Shown here in pieces: positions 46,321-56,187 of a stretch of DNA of 64,000 nucleotides. The stretch is from Pseudoalteromonas haloplanktis ATCC 14393 (GTDB lineage: Bacteria > Pseudomonadota > Gammaproteobacteria > Enterobacterales > Alteromonadaceae), in assembly GCF_000238355.1 (NCBI RefSeq), contig NZ_AHCA01000001.1, positions 930,001-994,000 on the forward strand, written 5' to 3'. Made by a program: the position numbers and the translations under genes. Position 1 is the stretch's first letter. Every line of letters begins with the position of its first letter. The notes under the pieces are model-generated. The model was not told the DNA's origin, searched no databases, and worked only from the letters and a program-made list of their open reading frames with translations.

Positions 46321-46354
46321 CCTAAGAGCGATTATTATTTTTTATGCTCTTAGG
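46321..46354 (-). terminator. hairpin after ridA
   Basis: CCTAAGAGC (46321-46329) pairs perfectly with GCTCTTAGG (46346-46354) over an AT-only 16-nt loop, 28 bp after the ridA-like stop. It may separate the RidA operon from the SSS-hexosaminidase pair. The U-run is weak. Confidence 0.45.
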
Positions 46355-46381
46355 TATAAATTTTGATGTTGGCAGGGGAAG

Positions 46382-46765
46382 TTAAGGTGCTTTATAACAC
46401 GTTACATCCACTTCAACTTTACAGTCGACCACTAAATCCGCCACCGCACAAATACGTGCCGGTGGGTTAGCGCCAAAGTACTCTTTAAAGACTTTATTAA
46501 ACGACTGAAAATAACGCGAGTCAGTTAAAATAACCGTCACATGCACCACATCTTCGAGGCCATAGCCCGCCTCTTTCATAATGTCGAGGCAGTTTTCAAT
46601 TGCCAGTGTTGATTGCTCAATGATACCGCCTTCAACCACTTCGCCGTCTTTCATTGGCGTTTGCCCTGATACCATCAGCCAGCCACCCGCTTCTACTGCT
46701 CGGGCAAATGGTAAGTGTTGACCACCCGTGCCTTTCCCGCCTTCAATACCAATGCGTCTGATCAT
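46382..46765 (-). CDS. RidA family enamine/imine deaminase
   Basis: A 127-aa protein of the RidA/YjgF family. Such proteins hydrolyse the reactive 2-aminoacrylate or related imines made by PLP dehydratases. The C-terminal part (NPPARICAVADLVVDCKVEVDV) holds the position of the substrate-binding Arg. It lies 12 bp after the D-aminoacylase gene in an operon with a D-serine-dehydratase-like enzyme, whose product RidA would be expected to clear. Confidence 0.9.
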   Translation of the reverse strand: MIRRIGIEGGKGTGGQHLPFARAVEAGGWLMVSGQTPMKDGEVVEGGIIEQSTLAIENCLDIMKEAGYGLEDVVHVTVILTDSRYFQSFNKVFKEYFGANPPARICAVADLVVDCKVEVDVTCYKAP

Positions 46766-46777
46766 GATTACTTACTC

Positions 46778-48226
46778 CTATGATGTTAAAAATTTACCCG
46801 AATACGCAGGTAGGATCTGTTTATCTATTAATGTTGCTTGGCCGTTGGTCCACACGCGGCGAATACCTGAAGCTGGTAGTTCTGAATCGACAAATGTTGC
46901 GTTATCAATAACCTCATCGGCATCAAATAGCACTAAATCGGCAAAGTTACCGACTTTGATCACGCCACGATTCGCTAACCGATAATTAGCGGCACTGAGA
47001 CCGGTCATTTTATGGATCGCTGTGGCTAATGAAAAAACCCCTTGCTCTCGACTGTAATGTCCTAAAACCCGGGGAAATGAGCCCCACAAACGAGGGTGTG
47101 GATGCGGATCGCACGGTAAGCCATCAGAGCCAATCATGGTTTTATCAAACGCGAGAATAGTTTTTACATCGTCTTCATTAAGGCCATGATAAACCGCTCC
47201 CGCAGGTTGCAGGCGTTTCGCCGCATCAAACAAACTAACACCCCAGTGCGCCGCAATATCGGCTAGTAATTGTTCAGCCATTTCAGGGTGAGAGTCAGAC
47301 CAAGTAATAAAAATATCAAAGTCATCGGTCACTTGATTTAAATCTAAGGTGCTGGAGCTTGCTGCATACGGATAAGCGTCACAACTGCATTTGGAATGCT
47401 CACCTTGCTCGGAAAATTTGGCTAATAACTCGGGTGCACGCCCCCAGTTATTTTTACCTGCACATTTAAGGTGCGAAATGATTACTTTGATGTCAAAGGC
47501 TTGCTCCATTGCAAACGCTTCATCCATCGCCTCAAGTACCGCATCAAACTCGGTGCGTAAGTGCGTGGTATAAAGAGCATCGTGTTTTTTTAAAACCTCG
47601 CCAAACGCTTGCACTTCAGAAGATGGCGCCTGATTAGCATTTTTATACGCAAGGCCCGTACTCAACCCCAGTGCACCTTGGCTGAGTGCCATATCAAGTT
47701 GCTGCTGCATTAAGGCTATTTCTTGTGCTGTAGCTGCACGTAGTAAATCATCCATCACATTATTTCTAAGTGTTGTATGTCCAACAAGCGCTGCCACATT
47801 CACATTGGCTTTTCGCACATTATAGGCAGCGATATAGTCGCGCATTTGCACAAACTTAAACTCTGTTTTATCCCCTAATAAGTTCATCGGATCAGGCGCA
47901 TCCGTGGCCAACTGAGCGGGTGCGGCACTAATGCCACAATTTCCCGTGATAACCGTGGTTACTCCTTGGCTAATCTTAGCGGCCATGTCAGGGTTTCTCA
48001 GTACCTCTAAATCATCGTGAGTATGTACATCAATAAAACCGGGAGCTAAACACAGCCCCTTACCATTAACCGTATCTAATGCTTGGTATGCAGATAACTC
48101 ACCCAGCGCGACAATCTGTTGCCCTTTAATTGCAACATCCATGTGCACAGGCTCATTACCTAAGCCATCAAATACTTTTGCTTGATATATAATAGTGTCT
48201 ACTGGTTGCGAGATATCGTACTGCAT
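46778..48226 (-). CDS. N-acyl-D-amino-acid deacylase (D-aminoacylase)
   Basis: A 482-aa amidohydrolase that cleaves N-acyl-D-amino acids to D-amino acid and carboxylate. It has the metal-binding HTH in GFIDVHTHDDLEVLRNP (near 66-68), the bridging-type Cys in TTVITGNCGISAAP, SHLKCAGKNNWGR, and IGSDGLPCDPHPHPRLWGSFPRVL near the C-terminus. These are D-aminoacylase rather than dihydroorotase features. No signal peptide is seen, so it acts in the cytoplasm on imported substrate. It sits 2 bp before the RpiR gene. Confidence 0.92.
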   Translation of the reverse strand: MQYDISQPVDTIIYQAKVFDGLGNEPVHMDVAIKGQQIVALGELSAYQALDTVNGKGLCLAPGFIDVHTHDDLEVLRNPDMAAKISQGVTTVITGNCGISAAPAQLATDAPDPMNLLGDKTEFKFVQMRDYIAAYNVRKANVNVAALVGHTTLRNNVMDDLLRAATAQEIALMQQQLDMALSQGALGLSTGLAYKNANQAPSSEVQAFGEVLKKHDALYTTHLRTEFDAVLEAMDEAFAMEQAFDIKVIISHLKCAGKNNWGRAPELLAKFSEQGEHSKCSCDAYPYAASSSTLDLNQVTDDFDIFITWSDSHPEMAEQLLADIAAHWGVSLFDAAKRLQPAGAVYHGLNEDDVKTILAFDKTMIGSDGLPCDPHPHPRLWGSFPRVLGHYSREQGVFSLATAIHKMTGLSAANYRLANRGVIKVGNFADLVLFDADEVIDNATFVDSELPASGIRRVWTNGQATLIDKQILPAYSGKFLTS

Positions 48227-48228
48227 TG

Positions 48229-49080
48229 TTAATCTCCTAATGGCGCGCGGTCTGGTCCTTCACGATATGCATCTAACTCATGTTTAATACGACGAAGTTT
48301 TTCACGAGATTTTTTCTGCGTTAAAATAGCCACTTCACTCGCCAAAATATCTACCGCAGCAAGCATGGCGTAACGAGCTGTACTTGGTGTGAAAATATAA
48401 TCTGATTCGTTTGTTTTAATCGGCAGGTGAATTGTCGCTGTATCAGCAAGTGCGCTATCAGGACAAATGGCAATCACTTTTGCGCCGTAATCTTTGGCAA
48501 TACTTGCAGCATCAATAAGATCATTGGCAAGCCCTGTTAACGACAACACAATTACAACATCGCTCACGTCAACGCTCGCTGCTGTCATCCGCATCATGAC
48601 AGGATCACTATAGGCGTTACTGAGCACATCGAGTCGAAATAATCGATTATGGCACTCTTGCGCCACTACAGAGCTGCCGCCGCCAACACCAAAAATAAGT
48701 GTATGACGACTACCCGCTATACAACGTGCAGCTTCTTCCACTAAAGACTGTTCAATCAGCCCAGCATTGATATCGAGAATATCGTGAATTGCTTGATAAA
48801 TTGCCGGAATATCTTCACGTACGGAGGCGTTTTCACTAATAAAACGCTCACCTACTGCCAGTGATTGCGCAAGCTGGAGCTTCATATCGCGTACATTGTT
48901 GCAACCTAATGCTTTTGCTAAACGTGTGATGGACGCATGACTCACTTTCGCACGTTGTGCCAAATCACTGATACTTGCTGAGGCTGCATATTGCAGATCA
49001 GTTAAAATTAATTGGGCAACAAGTTGCTCTGATTGGCGTAAATGGCCTAAGCGTTCTTTAATTCGCGAAACAATATCCAA
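48229..49080 (-). CDS. RpiR/MurR family transcriptional regulator
   Basis: A 283-aa regulator with the RpiR N-terminal helix-turn-helix (about 1-77, with ISDLAQRAKVSHASITRLAKALGC) and a sugar-isomerase (SIS) domain (about 125-260, with LIFGVGGGSSVVAQECHNRLFRLD). SIS domains usually bind phosphorylated sugars or N-acetylmuramate 6-phosphate-type ligands. It lies inside the D-aminoacylase operon and probably controls it and the divergent TonB receptor. Confidence 0.92.
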   Translation of the reverse strand: MDIVSRIKERLGHLRQSEQLVAQLILTDLQYAASASISDLAQRAKVSHASITRLAKALGCNNVRDMKLQLAQSLAVGERFISENASVREDIPAIYQAIHDILDINAGLIEQSLVEEAARCIAGSRHTLIFGVGGGSSVVAQECHNRLFRLDVLSNAYSDPVMMRMTAASVDVSDVVIVLSLTGLANDLIDAASIAKDYGAKVIAICPDSALADTATIHLPIKTNESDYIFTPSTARYAMLAAVDILASEVAILTQKKSREKLRRIKHELDAYREGPDRAPLGD

Positions 49081-49092
49081 TTATTTACTCTC

Positions 49093-50340
49093 CTAAAAAT
49101 ACGTATCAAAGATATCAATAACGTTATAATTATCATCAATGACATTAATATAGCGCCATTTATCAAATGTAAGGCATGGGTGCGAAGTGGCAAAGGCAAT
49201 AATATCGCCCACTTCTAGTTGCTCAGTGATTGGATAAGTTAGCATCGCGTGCTGATCCATTATTTTTTCTACTTTCCATTTGGCCCCCGCAGGTTTTACT
49301 GTGCCTGATTGATCAACATGTAAGTTAGGAATAGGTAAACCGGCATCAAAAGCGACATCTCGCTTACCCATACCAATAATGGCACGACCGGGCTCTGGCA
49401 ATGATTGCACGTATGCCCAAATTTCTAAGCAGGACTGTAAATCACTGCCAATATTACAAGCTAATGGATTACGCGCTAACACACTTTGCTGTGCTTGTTC
49501 ATAAATCCCTTGATCATGGGCCACGTAACAACCAGGGCGGATCACTGGAGTCATGTTTTCCAGCATATTGGCAGGGGCAAAGGCATCACAGACTAAGTCG
49601 TACCATGCAGAGCCACCAGCCGTGATTATTACTTGTTCTGTGGCAAAAGCTTGCTGAGCAATCAAATCTTTGCATTTAGCTACGGCAGTCGCTAAAAATG
49701 CAGTCACTTCATGTTGAGTACTCAATACGCCTTCATATACTTCAAGACCCGCAAGCTGTAATGAGGAATACGACTTAATATGCGCGGCCAACTGCTGTAG
49801 CTTTTGACTATCAACAACCCCACAACGCCCACCGGGCACCCCTAACTCGATCAGTAGTTTAAGCTGTAAACCTTGCTCATTAAAAAATTCGCCCAAGGTT
49901 GTGACATTGCTAACATCATCCACTAAACAATAAAAATCAATTTCATACTGTTTTAATAAATAACTAAGTTGCAGCATATTGGCTGTACCAACTAATTGAT
50001 TTGCCATAATAATGCGCTTTGCACCTGCGCGAGCAGCTACCACCGCTTGCGGCACCGTTGCAATAGTAATAGCGTAAGCACCGGCTGCTAACTGCTTTTT
50101 GAAAATCCCCGGTGCCATAGTGGTTTTACCATGGGGTGAAAACTCCACCTGACTTTGTTTGGCAAACTCTGCCATCCACGCAATATTATTATCTAACCTC
50201 GTTTGGTAAATACAGGCGCAAGGCAAGCTAATTTGCTGCAACGCAACATTGTAGTCCCCATGTATGAGTGCATCGCTATTGCCTAAGCCTTTATTCACAC
50301 TTGCGATAGTGCCAGCATCTTTTGTGGCTAACTTTTCCAT
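49093..50340 (-). CDS. D-serine dehydratase-like PLP enzyme (amino acid deaminase)
   Basis: A 415-aa fold-III PLP enzyme of the alanine-racemase/D-threonine-aldolase/DSD1 type. The PLP lysine is K72 in FSPHGKTTMAP. The C-terminal beta domain holds the metal-site type HPC motif (ATSHPCLTFDKWR), as in eukaryote-type D-serine dehydratases. It probably deaminates D-serine or a related D-amino acid released by the D-aminoacylase. It is the first gene of the minus-strand operon. Confidence 0.85.
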   Translation of the reverse strand: MEKLATKDAGTIASVNKGLGNSDALIHGDYNVALQQISLPCACIYQTRLDNNIAWMAEFAKQSQVEFSPHGKTTMAPGIFKKQLAAGAYAITIATVPQAVVAARAGAKRIIMANQLVGTANMLQLSYLLKQYEIDFYCLVDDVSNVTTLGEFFNEQGLQLKLLIELGVPGGRCGVVDSQKLQQLAAHIKSYSSLQLAGLEVYEGVLSTQHEVTAFLATAVAKCKDLIAQQAFATEQVIITAGGSAWYDLVCDAFAPANMLENMTPVIRPGCYVAHDQGIYEQAQQSVLARNPLACNIGSDLQSCLEIWAYVQSLPEPGRAIIGMGKRDVAFDAGLPIPNLHVDQSGTVKPAGAKWKVEKIMDQHAMLTYPITEQLEVGDIIAFATSHPCLTFDKWRYINVIDDNYNVIDIFDTYF

Positions 50341-50540
50341 AAATAAAACTCTTATTTTAAATCATTACCTTAGAGAGCAAGGTTACAGTAAAGCTCAAAA
50401 AATTATCAATTGTTAATGTAATTGTTATTGCATTGTGTTTGAAAGTAATGTTAATTAATAACAGAAGAATAGTCAACAAGTGTTACAAATTAACAGAAAA
50501 TAATAATCAACGCCTAAAATACAGGATAAGGTACATCAGC
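50341..50540. promoter_or_regulatory. divergent control region of the D-amino-acid locus
   Basis: Two hundred AT-rich bases separate the PLP-enzyme operon from the TonB receptor. The octamer AATTGTTA occurs twice in direct orientation, 12 bp apart (50408-50415 and 50420-50427), one helical turn and thus a candidate regulator site. Promoter boxes are not unambiguous. Confidence 0.4.
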
Positions 50541-53480
50541 ATGAACATTAAAAACCGTCGCCCAGCCACTCTAAATAGAAGCTTAACGGCAAAAGCTATC
50601 GCCGCCATCATTTGTGGTTCCACAAGCTTTGCGGGAGTTGCTGCGGATCAAGTACAAACCGCAAATGACGATATAGAAACCATTGAAGTACGTGGTATTG
50701 CCGCCAGTAACAAACAAGATATTAACAATAAACGTTTTAGTACTGGGGTAATGGACTCTATTACCGCAGAAGATATTGGTAAACTGCCTGATGTAACGAT
50801 TGCTGATACGCTGCAACGTATCCCCGGCATACAAATTCGCCGCTCCGCTGGCGAAGGGTCAACCATAAACGTACGTGGTATGCCACAAGTAACAACCCTT
50901 TTAAATGGTGAGCAATTTTTAAGTGCTGGTTCAATTACAACTTTGCAACCTGATTTCACTGATGTCCCCGCCGCATTACTCTCAGGGATTGATGTGCTTA
51001 AATCACCTCAAGCTGACACGCTAGCCGGCGGTATCTCAGGTACTCTCGATTTAAAAACACGCAGACCCTTTGATCTTGACCAAGGCACAACATTCTCGTT
51101 AACTGGGGAAGCAACACGCGGCAGTCTTTCGGAGCAAACAGACCCAAAACTAGTGGCATTTGCCGGCTACAACAATGACAAGTTTGGCATTATTGTCACG
51201 GCAGCTTATGACGAAAGCACCTTAGCAAACTACCGTAACGGCACCATTTTGACCTCATCTGAAGTACAAAATGAAACTGACAGAGACTTTAACGGCGATG
51301 GCGATTTTAACGACAGCTTTTACAGCCAACGCTTTTATGGTGTGATGGACCGTGAAACCGAACGTGATCGTCTTGGTTTAAACACCACCATTCAATACCA
51401 AATTGCCGATACACTGACTTTTACCGGTGATCTGTTTTATACCAAAATGGATGACGCCGACCGTAAACAAGGTGTGATGGTTGATAATGCTCGCGGTTCT
51501 ATTTGGGCGTATTCTGATAACTTTATTCCTCGCTTAGATAATGAACAAGGCGGACAAATATACACAGTCAACGAAGCTGACTTAAAAGTTCGCCGCGTTA
51601 GTGCCTACTCTGAAAGTTTAACGAACGATCGTGAATCAACTAACGCCAGTTTTTTATTCGAATACCAAGGCGACGGGCCACTCTCTGGTGAATTTAGGTA
51701 TATTCATGGCGAGGCTGAGCGCAGCCATACTGAAAATGTAGCCCATGGCTTCTTAACCTCTGGCGCACAACATGGGTTATTAAAAAATCATGGTGATGGC
51801 ATTACCCCTGTAAACCCTAATGGTTACGGTCCAGAAGAAGTAGATGTGAGCTTCTCACGCAGTGGCGAGTATCTCAGCCTTGGTTTTGCCGAAGGGTTTG
51901 GTAACGATATAAGCCAATATAATCTGGTTTCAACCTACTCTGAAAATAACTTTGAAGAAGAAGCCAGTTTAGATGTTGCCCGTATTGATGGCCATTACGC
52001 CTTTGAGACCGATCATCTACAGAACTTTGATTTTGGTCTGCGCGCATCAAAACGTGATGTGGAGCGGGAAACTTATATTTTAGTTGCGCCATTTACCACC
52101 GGCAATATTAGTGCTGACGTAATGTGGAAAGATTCCGGCGCCTCATTGGGTGATACCAACGGCGATGGCGAAAATAGCGTTGCAGGTGGTGATTTAACAC
52201 TTGGTAAAACCAACTTCTTCAGCGATATGCCTGATGGTTGGGTAAATCAAGTCAATGGGTTAGGTCCTGGCGGCACAGGACATAGTTTTTATTTAGTAGA
52301 CCCTAAAGTGATGGACGACCCAATGGCATTTCAAAATGCTATTTACCCGGGTAATAAACGCTTGGCTAACCCGTCTCGTACTTATCAAGTGAAAGAGCAA
52401 ACCCAAACCGCCTACTTTAAAGCGAATTTTGCTGGCGAATTAGGTGATTTAAGTTATACCGCCAATATCGGTGCGCAATACATTAAAACCGAACTCGACA
52501 TGCTGCAAAACCAACTCGGTTCAGAGCGCCCTTGTTCATTATGTACCGCCAGTGAAAAAACCGGTGAAAAATGGTTAAGCAGAGATTACTCTGATTTTTT
52601 ACCATCAATGAACTTTAATCTAAACGTAACGGACGACGTAATTCTTCGTGCCGGTTATGGTAAAACCATGACCACGCTCGATATTGGCAAGCTCGCAGGT
52701 GGTGTCAGTGTTGGTAGAACTCGAGCTGGTGATGTGCTTGCAGCAGAGTTAGGCGTAAGTCCAGATCTATTAGTAGCCGTACAAGGCCGCCAAAATGGTA
52801 ACCCTGATCTAGAGCCATGGCGCGCAACTAACTATAACCTATCTGCTGAATGGTATTTTAATGACAGTGGTTTACTGAGTATTTCAGCCTTTTTAATGGA
52901 TATAGAGTCTTTTGTTGAAAACGGCATTGTTATGCAAGGCTTACCCGATATAGATGGCGTTATTCGCCGTGAAGTCCCCGTTACCACAGAAGTTAATGGC
53001 CAAGGCGGTGATATAAAAGGCTTTGAAGTGGTTTATCAGCAAGCGTTTGACTTTTTACCTGCACCATTTGATGGTTTAGGAACGTCAGTTAACTTTACTT
53101 ATGCGCCAAGTGACAGCGCTAACGTTGATGTCTACGGCGAAAGCTTACCTATTCAGGATAACTCAGAAAAATCAGCCAATGCCGTGCTTTGGTACGAAAA
53201 AGGCCCATTACAACTGCGTCTTGCAGCTAATTACCGAAGTGATCGTTTAGACAGCTTAAGTTCGCCAATGGGCGAAGGCGTAGTGCCATTTTGGACCGAC
53301 AGCACACTATACTTTGATATGTATGCAGGCTATGAGTTTGCTGAGGACATGAGTATTTATACCTCGGTGAGCAACTTGACCGAAGAAAAAGAAGATATAT
53401 ACGCGCAGTGGTCAGATCATGTGATCACTCAAAATATCTTCGAGCGTCGTATTACCTTTGGTATTCGTACTCGTTTTTAA
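50541..53480 (+). CDS. TonB-dependent receptor (TIGR01782 type)
   Basis: A 979-aa outer-membrane receptor. I choose the ATG at 50541 (AAGGT before it, then a normal signal peptide of about 35 residues), not the open frame back to 50433. A TonB-box-like ETIEVRGIA is followed by the plug (GKLPDVTIADTLQRIPGIQI, then VNVRG-type INVRGMPQVTTLLNGEQF), and then a 22-strand barrel ending in GIRTRF. This type mostly imports carbohydrates or their derivatives in marine and Xanthomonas-like bacteria. It is divergent from the D-amino-acid operon. Confidence 0.93.
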   Translation: MNIKNRRPATLNRSLTAKAIAAIICGSTSFAGVAADQVQTANDDIETIEVRGIAASNKQDINNKRFSTGVMDSITAEDIGKLPDVTIADTLQRIPGIQIRRSAGEGSTINVRGMPQVTTLLNGEQFLSAGSITTLQPDFTDVPAALLSGIDVLKSPQADTLAGGISGTLDLKTRRPFDLDQGTTFSLTGEATRGSLSEQTDPKLVAFAGYNNDKFGIIVTAAYDESTLANYRNGTILTSSEVQNETDRDFNGDGDFNDSFYSQRFYGVMDRETERDRLGLNTTIQYQIADTLTFTGDLFYTKMDDADRKQGVMVDNARGSIWAYSDNFIPRLDNEQGGQIYTVNEADLKVRRVSAYSESLTNDRESTNASFLFEYQGDGPLSGEFRYIHGEAERSHTENVAHGFLTSGAQHGLLKNHGDGITPVNPNGYGPEEVDVSFSRSGEYLSLGFAEGFGNDISQYNLVSTYSENNFEEEASLDVARIDGHYAFETDHLQNFDFGLRASKRDVERETYILVAPFTTGNISADVMWKDSGASLGDTNGDGENSVAGGDLTLGKTNFFSDMPDGWVNQVNGLGPGGTGHSFYLVDPKVMDDPMAFQNAIYPGNKRLANPSRTYQVKEQTQTAYFKANFAGELGDLSYTANIGAQYIKTELDMLQNQLGSERPCSLCTASEKTGEKWLSRDYSDFLPSMNFNLNVTDDVILRAGYGKTMTTLDIGKLAGGVSVGRTRAGDVLAAELGVSPDLLVAVQGRQNGNPDLEPWRATNYNLSAEWYFNDSGLLSISAFLMDIESFVENGIVMQGLPDIDGVIRREVPVTTEVNGQGGDIKGFEVVYQQAFDFLPAPFDGLGTSVNFTYAPSDSANVDVYGESLPIQDNSEKSANAVLWYEKGPLQLRLAANYRSDRLDSLSSPMGEGVVPFWTDSTLYFDMYAGYEFAEDMSIYTSVSNLTEEKEDIYAQWSDHVITQNIFERRITFGIRTRF

Positions 53481-53534
53481 TATTTTCTACTATAACGAGC
53501 GCAACAAATTTGGCACACTTCTGCCCAGGAGATT

Positions 53535-53609
53535 AAAAGGTTAAATTAACCTTTTGCCAAATACTTAACCAAGGTGGTTACACTCCCTATGTAATCACCT
53601 TGGTTTATT
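53535..53609 (+). terminator. terminator after the TonB receptor
   Basis: Two stems follow the receptor. The first is AAAAGGTT/AACCTTTT (53535-53555). The second is long, about 16 bp (53567-53582 with 53590-53605, one G-T pair, 7-nt loop), followed by TATTT. The second is the likely terminator. Confidence 0.75.
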
Positions 53610-53691
53610 TAAGCCTTTATCTACCCCACCATTTTTTATGCTAGTATCTATTAGCTCTCAAATTCGACACGCTCACTAACAGAGGTTAACC

Positions 53692-55287
53692 ATGCGACTG
53701 CGCTCACGACGAACACTTGCTTTTCTCACTTGTTTTACGCTTGCAGCCCTGACTTTACAAGGTTGCTCTAAAGCCCCCTCAAGTACGACAGCTAAGGTAA
53801 CGGGCGGTACAGTACAAGGAAGTGAGTCTGGTAAAATTATTACTTTTAAAGGTATACCTTACGCAGCTCCCCCTGTAGGCGATTATCGCTGGCGCTCCCC
53901 GCAACCTGTGCCCAAATGGCAAGGTATTAAGCAAGTCGATCACTATGCACCTGACTGTATGCAAAAACCCTTTGTAGACGATGCCGCCCCTCTAGCCACA
54001 CTACCTGCGGAAGATTGCTTGTATTTAAATGTAATAAGACCGGCTAAACAAAGTGAAGCGGGCTACCCTGTAGTCGTATGGTTTTATGGCGGTGGTTTCG
54101 TTAACGGCGGTGCTTCTGCTGAGGTTTATAGTGGTGACAGTTTTGCTAAACAAGGCGTGGTGTTTGTTAGTTTTAATTACCGTTTAGGTCGATTTGGTTT
54201 TTTTGCACACCCAGCACTGAGTACTTTTGAAAATGATGCACTCGGTAATTATGCGATTATGGACCAAATAGCTGCTTTAAAATGGGTTAAAAATAACATT
54301 GCTGAGTTTGGCGGTGATCCAAACCAAGTAACTATTATGGGCGAATCCGCCGGTGGTAAGTCAGTACACGCTATGCTGCAAGCACCGGGTTCGCAAGGGT
54401 TATTTAATAAGGCTATTGTTATGTCGGGCGGTGGTCGAGAGTTATTTAACCTATTACCACTGCACAGTGATGATCAACAAGTCTTATCCGCAGAGCAAGT
54501 GGGGATTAATTTTGCCGCCCAACATCAAATTACTGGCAGTGATCAAAGCAGCCTAAAAGCCCTGCGTGAACTGCCTGCTCAGGCTATTGTTGGTAATTTA
54601 AACTTAAGTACTTTAAAACAAGAGAATGATTCGCTTGTAACTTACTCTGGTGGGCCTATTCTAGACGGTATACTCATTACGAGCACCAACAGCGAAAACT
54701 TACTCAATGGTCAGTTTAGCAAAGTGCCATTAATGGTCGGTACTACCAGCCATGATATTGGTAATGCAAATTTTGCTTCTAAACAGGCTTTATTCGACAG
54801 TTTTGCTGATAATGCCAAACAAGCCCAGGTAGCCTATGATCCTGAAAATAATAAACCGCTGGCACAGCTAAATTACCAGGTTGGCCAAGATAAGCTAATG
54901 CAAGAGCCAGCCCGTTTTACTGCACAACGCTTTAGTAAAAGTGGCCAAAATGCATATCTTTATCGGTTCGCATATGTGGCGCAAACGCTAAATGTAAAAG
55001 GAGCAGCCCACGCCAGCGAAATCCCTTACTTTTTTAATACGGTAGCAACTAAGTATGGTCACGTTACCACTGAACAAGATAAACAAGCAGGTAAAACCAT
55101 GCACCGCTATGTGACTAACTTTATCAAAACCGGTAACCCAAATGGCCCAGGCTTAATAAATTGGCAACCTTTTCAGCAAGCACCTAAAGCTATTTTAGAG
55201 TTAAATAACTCAGGTATTGCTGAGTTTGTTACTGATCCACTGGGGTTGCGGCTCAATGCAACACAAGCGAAAGTAAAACAACACTAG
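53692..55287 (+). CDS. type B carboxylesterase lipoprotein
   Basis: A 531-aa alpha/beta hydrolase of the carboxylesterase type B family. The lipobox LQGC (Cys 25) shows that it is a lipoprotein acting in the envelope. The family marks are FKGIPYAAPPVGDYRW, EDCLYLNV, the oxyanion segment FYGGGFVNGG, and the nucleophile elbow GESAGG with Ser219. A catalytic His is expected in the AAHASEIPYFF segment. Substrate is unknown. Its 3' end overlaps the convergent sirtuin gene by 4 bp. Confidence 0.92.
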   Translation: MRLRSRRTLAFLTCFTLAALTLQGCSKAPSSTTAKVTGGTVQGSESGKIITFKGIPYAAPPVGDYRWRSPQPVPKWQGIKQVDHYAPDCMQKPFVDDAAPLATLPAEDCLYLNVIRPAKQSEAGYPVVVWFYGGGFVNGGASAEVYSGDSFAKQGVVFVSFNYRLGRFGFFAHPALSTFENDALGNYAIMDQIAALKWVKNNIAEFGGDPNQVTIMGESAGGKSVHAMLQAPGSQGLFNKAIVMSGGGRELFNLLPLHSDDQQVLSAEQVGINFAAQHQITGSDQSSLKALRELPAQAIVGNLNLSTLKQENDSLVTYSGGPILDGILITSTNSENLLNGQFSKVPLMVGTTSHDIGNANFASKQALFDSFADNAKQAQVAYDPENNKPLAQLNYQVGQDKLMQEPARFTAQRFSKSGQNAYLYRFAYVAQTLNVKGAAHASEIPYFFNTVATKYGHVTTEQDKQAGKTMHRYVTNFIKTGNPNGPGLINWQPFQQAPKAILELNNSGIAEFVTDPLGLRLNATQAKVKQH

Positions 55288-56003
55288 CCCTTTACTTGGA
55301 TGTACTCTAATGCGGTCATTTTTTTATAGCTCACATTAGGATGCATAATGTGCGCAGGCTCAGGATCAACCACTTCGATAGGAATGTCATAACTGCGTGC
55401 AATCTCCAGTGCCATTTGAGTGATATTGACGCTAAACGAGGTGCCCATAAATACAATTTTATCGGCATCTACCATACGCTGCTGCGCTTCGCTAATACGG
55501 TAAAGCTCAGTATAATATTCATCAAATAACAGCACAAAAGGCTTTAACGATTGGTTGAGTACCGGCTGGTGGTTTTCAATTTTAAACAATTCAAACAACG
55601 AATCATGTAAACGGCTTTCGTCTACGTTATCCCAAGGGGTCGTTTGTGGTGTGACATCATCGCCCTGATGATGAAACAACGTCATTTGATCAAGCCGGCC
55701 ATGAATAGCAATGTAATTAGTATTCCCTGCTTTACCGTCTAGACCATCAATATTTTGCGTGATTAAGTTTTTATCACTCAGCCAATGATGCACTTCGTTA
55801 GGGCCATGATTGCGATAAGTAGCAAAGCGATGGTAATACCACGCTAAAAATTCTTTTGGATTATTTTCATACATTGCGCGAGTGGCCATTTCCATGGGCG
55901 TATAATTTTTACTGCCGATAGTCCAATAACCATCTTCGCCACGAAAAGTAGGAATGCCACTGGCAGCACTTACCCCAGCACCAGTGATATATAGAGTGTT
56001 CAT
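55284..56003 (-). CDS. Sir2-family NAD-dependent deacylase lacking cysteines
   Basis: A 239-aa sirtuin. The NAD site is intact: GAGVSAASGIPTFRG (8-22), TQNIDGL (82-88), the catalytic H101 in IHG, and GTSFSVN near 185. There is not a single Cys in the protein, so the usual four-Cys zinc module is missing. In its place is a short segment without metal ligands. It may be a zinc-free deacylase or an ADP-ribosyl-type enzyme. The start lies at 56003. Its 3' end overlaps the carboxylesterase gene by 4 bp. Confidence 0.88.
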   Translation of the reverse strand: MNTLYITGAGVSAASGIPTFRGEDGYWTIGSKNYTPMEMATRAMYENNPKEFLAWYYHRFATYRNHGPNEVHHWLSDKNLITQNIDGLDGKAGNTNYIAIHGRLDQMTLFHHQGDDVTPQTTPWDNVDESRLHDSLFELFKIENHQPVLNQSLKPFVLLFDEYYTELYRISEAQQRMVDADKIVFMGTSFSVNITQMALEIARSYDIPIEVVDPEPAHIMHPNVSYKKMTALEYIQVKG

Positions 56004-56106
56004 TATTATTGCTTATTAAAATCATAATCTTGTTCAATAAACTAGCGTAAAAAGCCCACTAGATGAAACGATATTATTAGTTTTGAGTAATTTATCAACC
56101 TCATTT

Positions 56107-56125
56107 GATAATAATATTAAAAACC
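56107..56125 (+). promoter_or_regulatory. candidate Fur box
   Basis: GATAATAATATTAAAAACC agrees with the 19-bp Fur consensus at 13 of 19 positions by my count, mostly in the left half. It lies 63-81 bp before the iutA-like start, where iron repression of a siderophore receptor would be expected. Confidence 0.4.
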
Positions 56126-56187
56126 ATTACCATTCACCTGAAATTGTACCAAAAAAGTATTCCCGCTCATTTTTACTAGGAAGTAGC

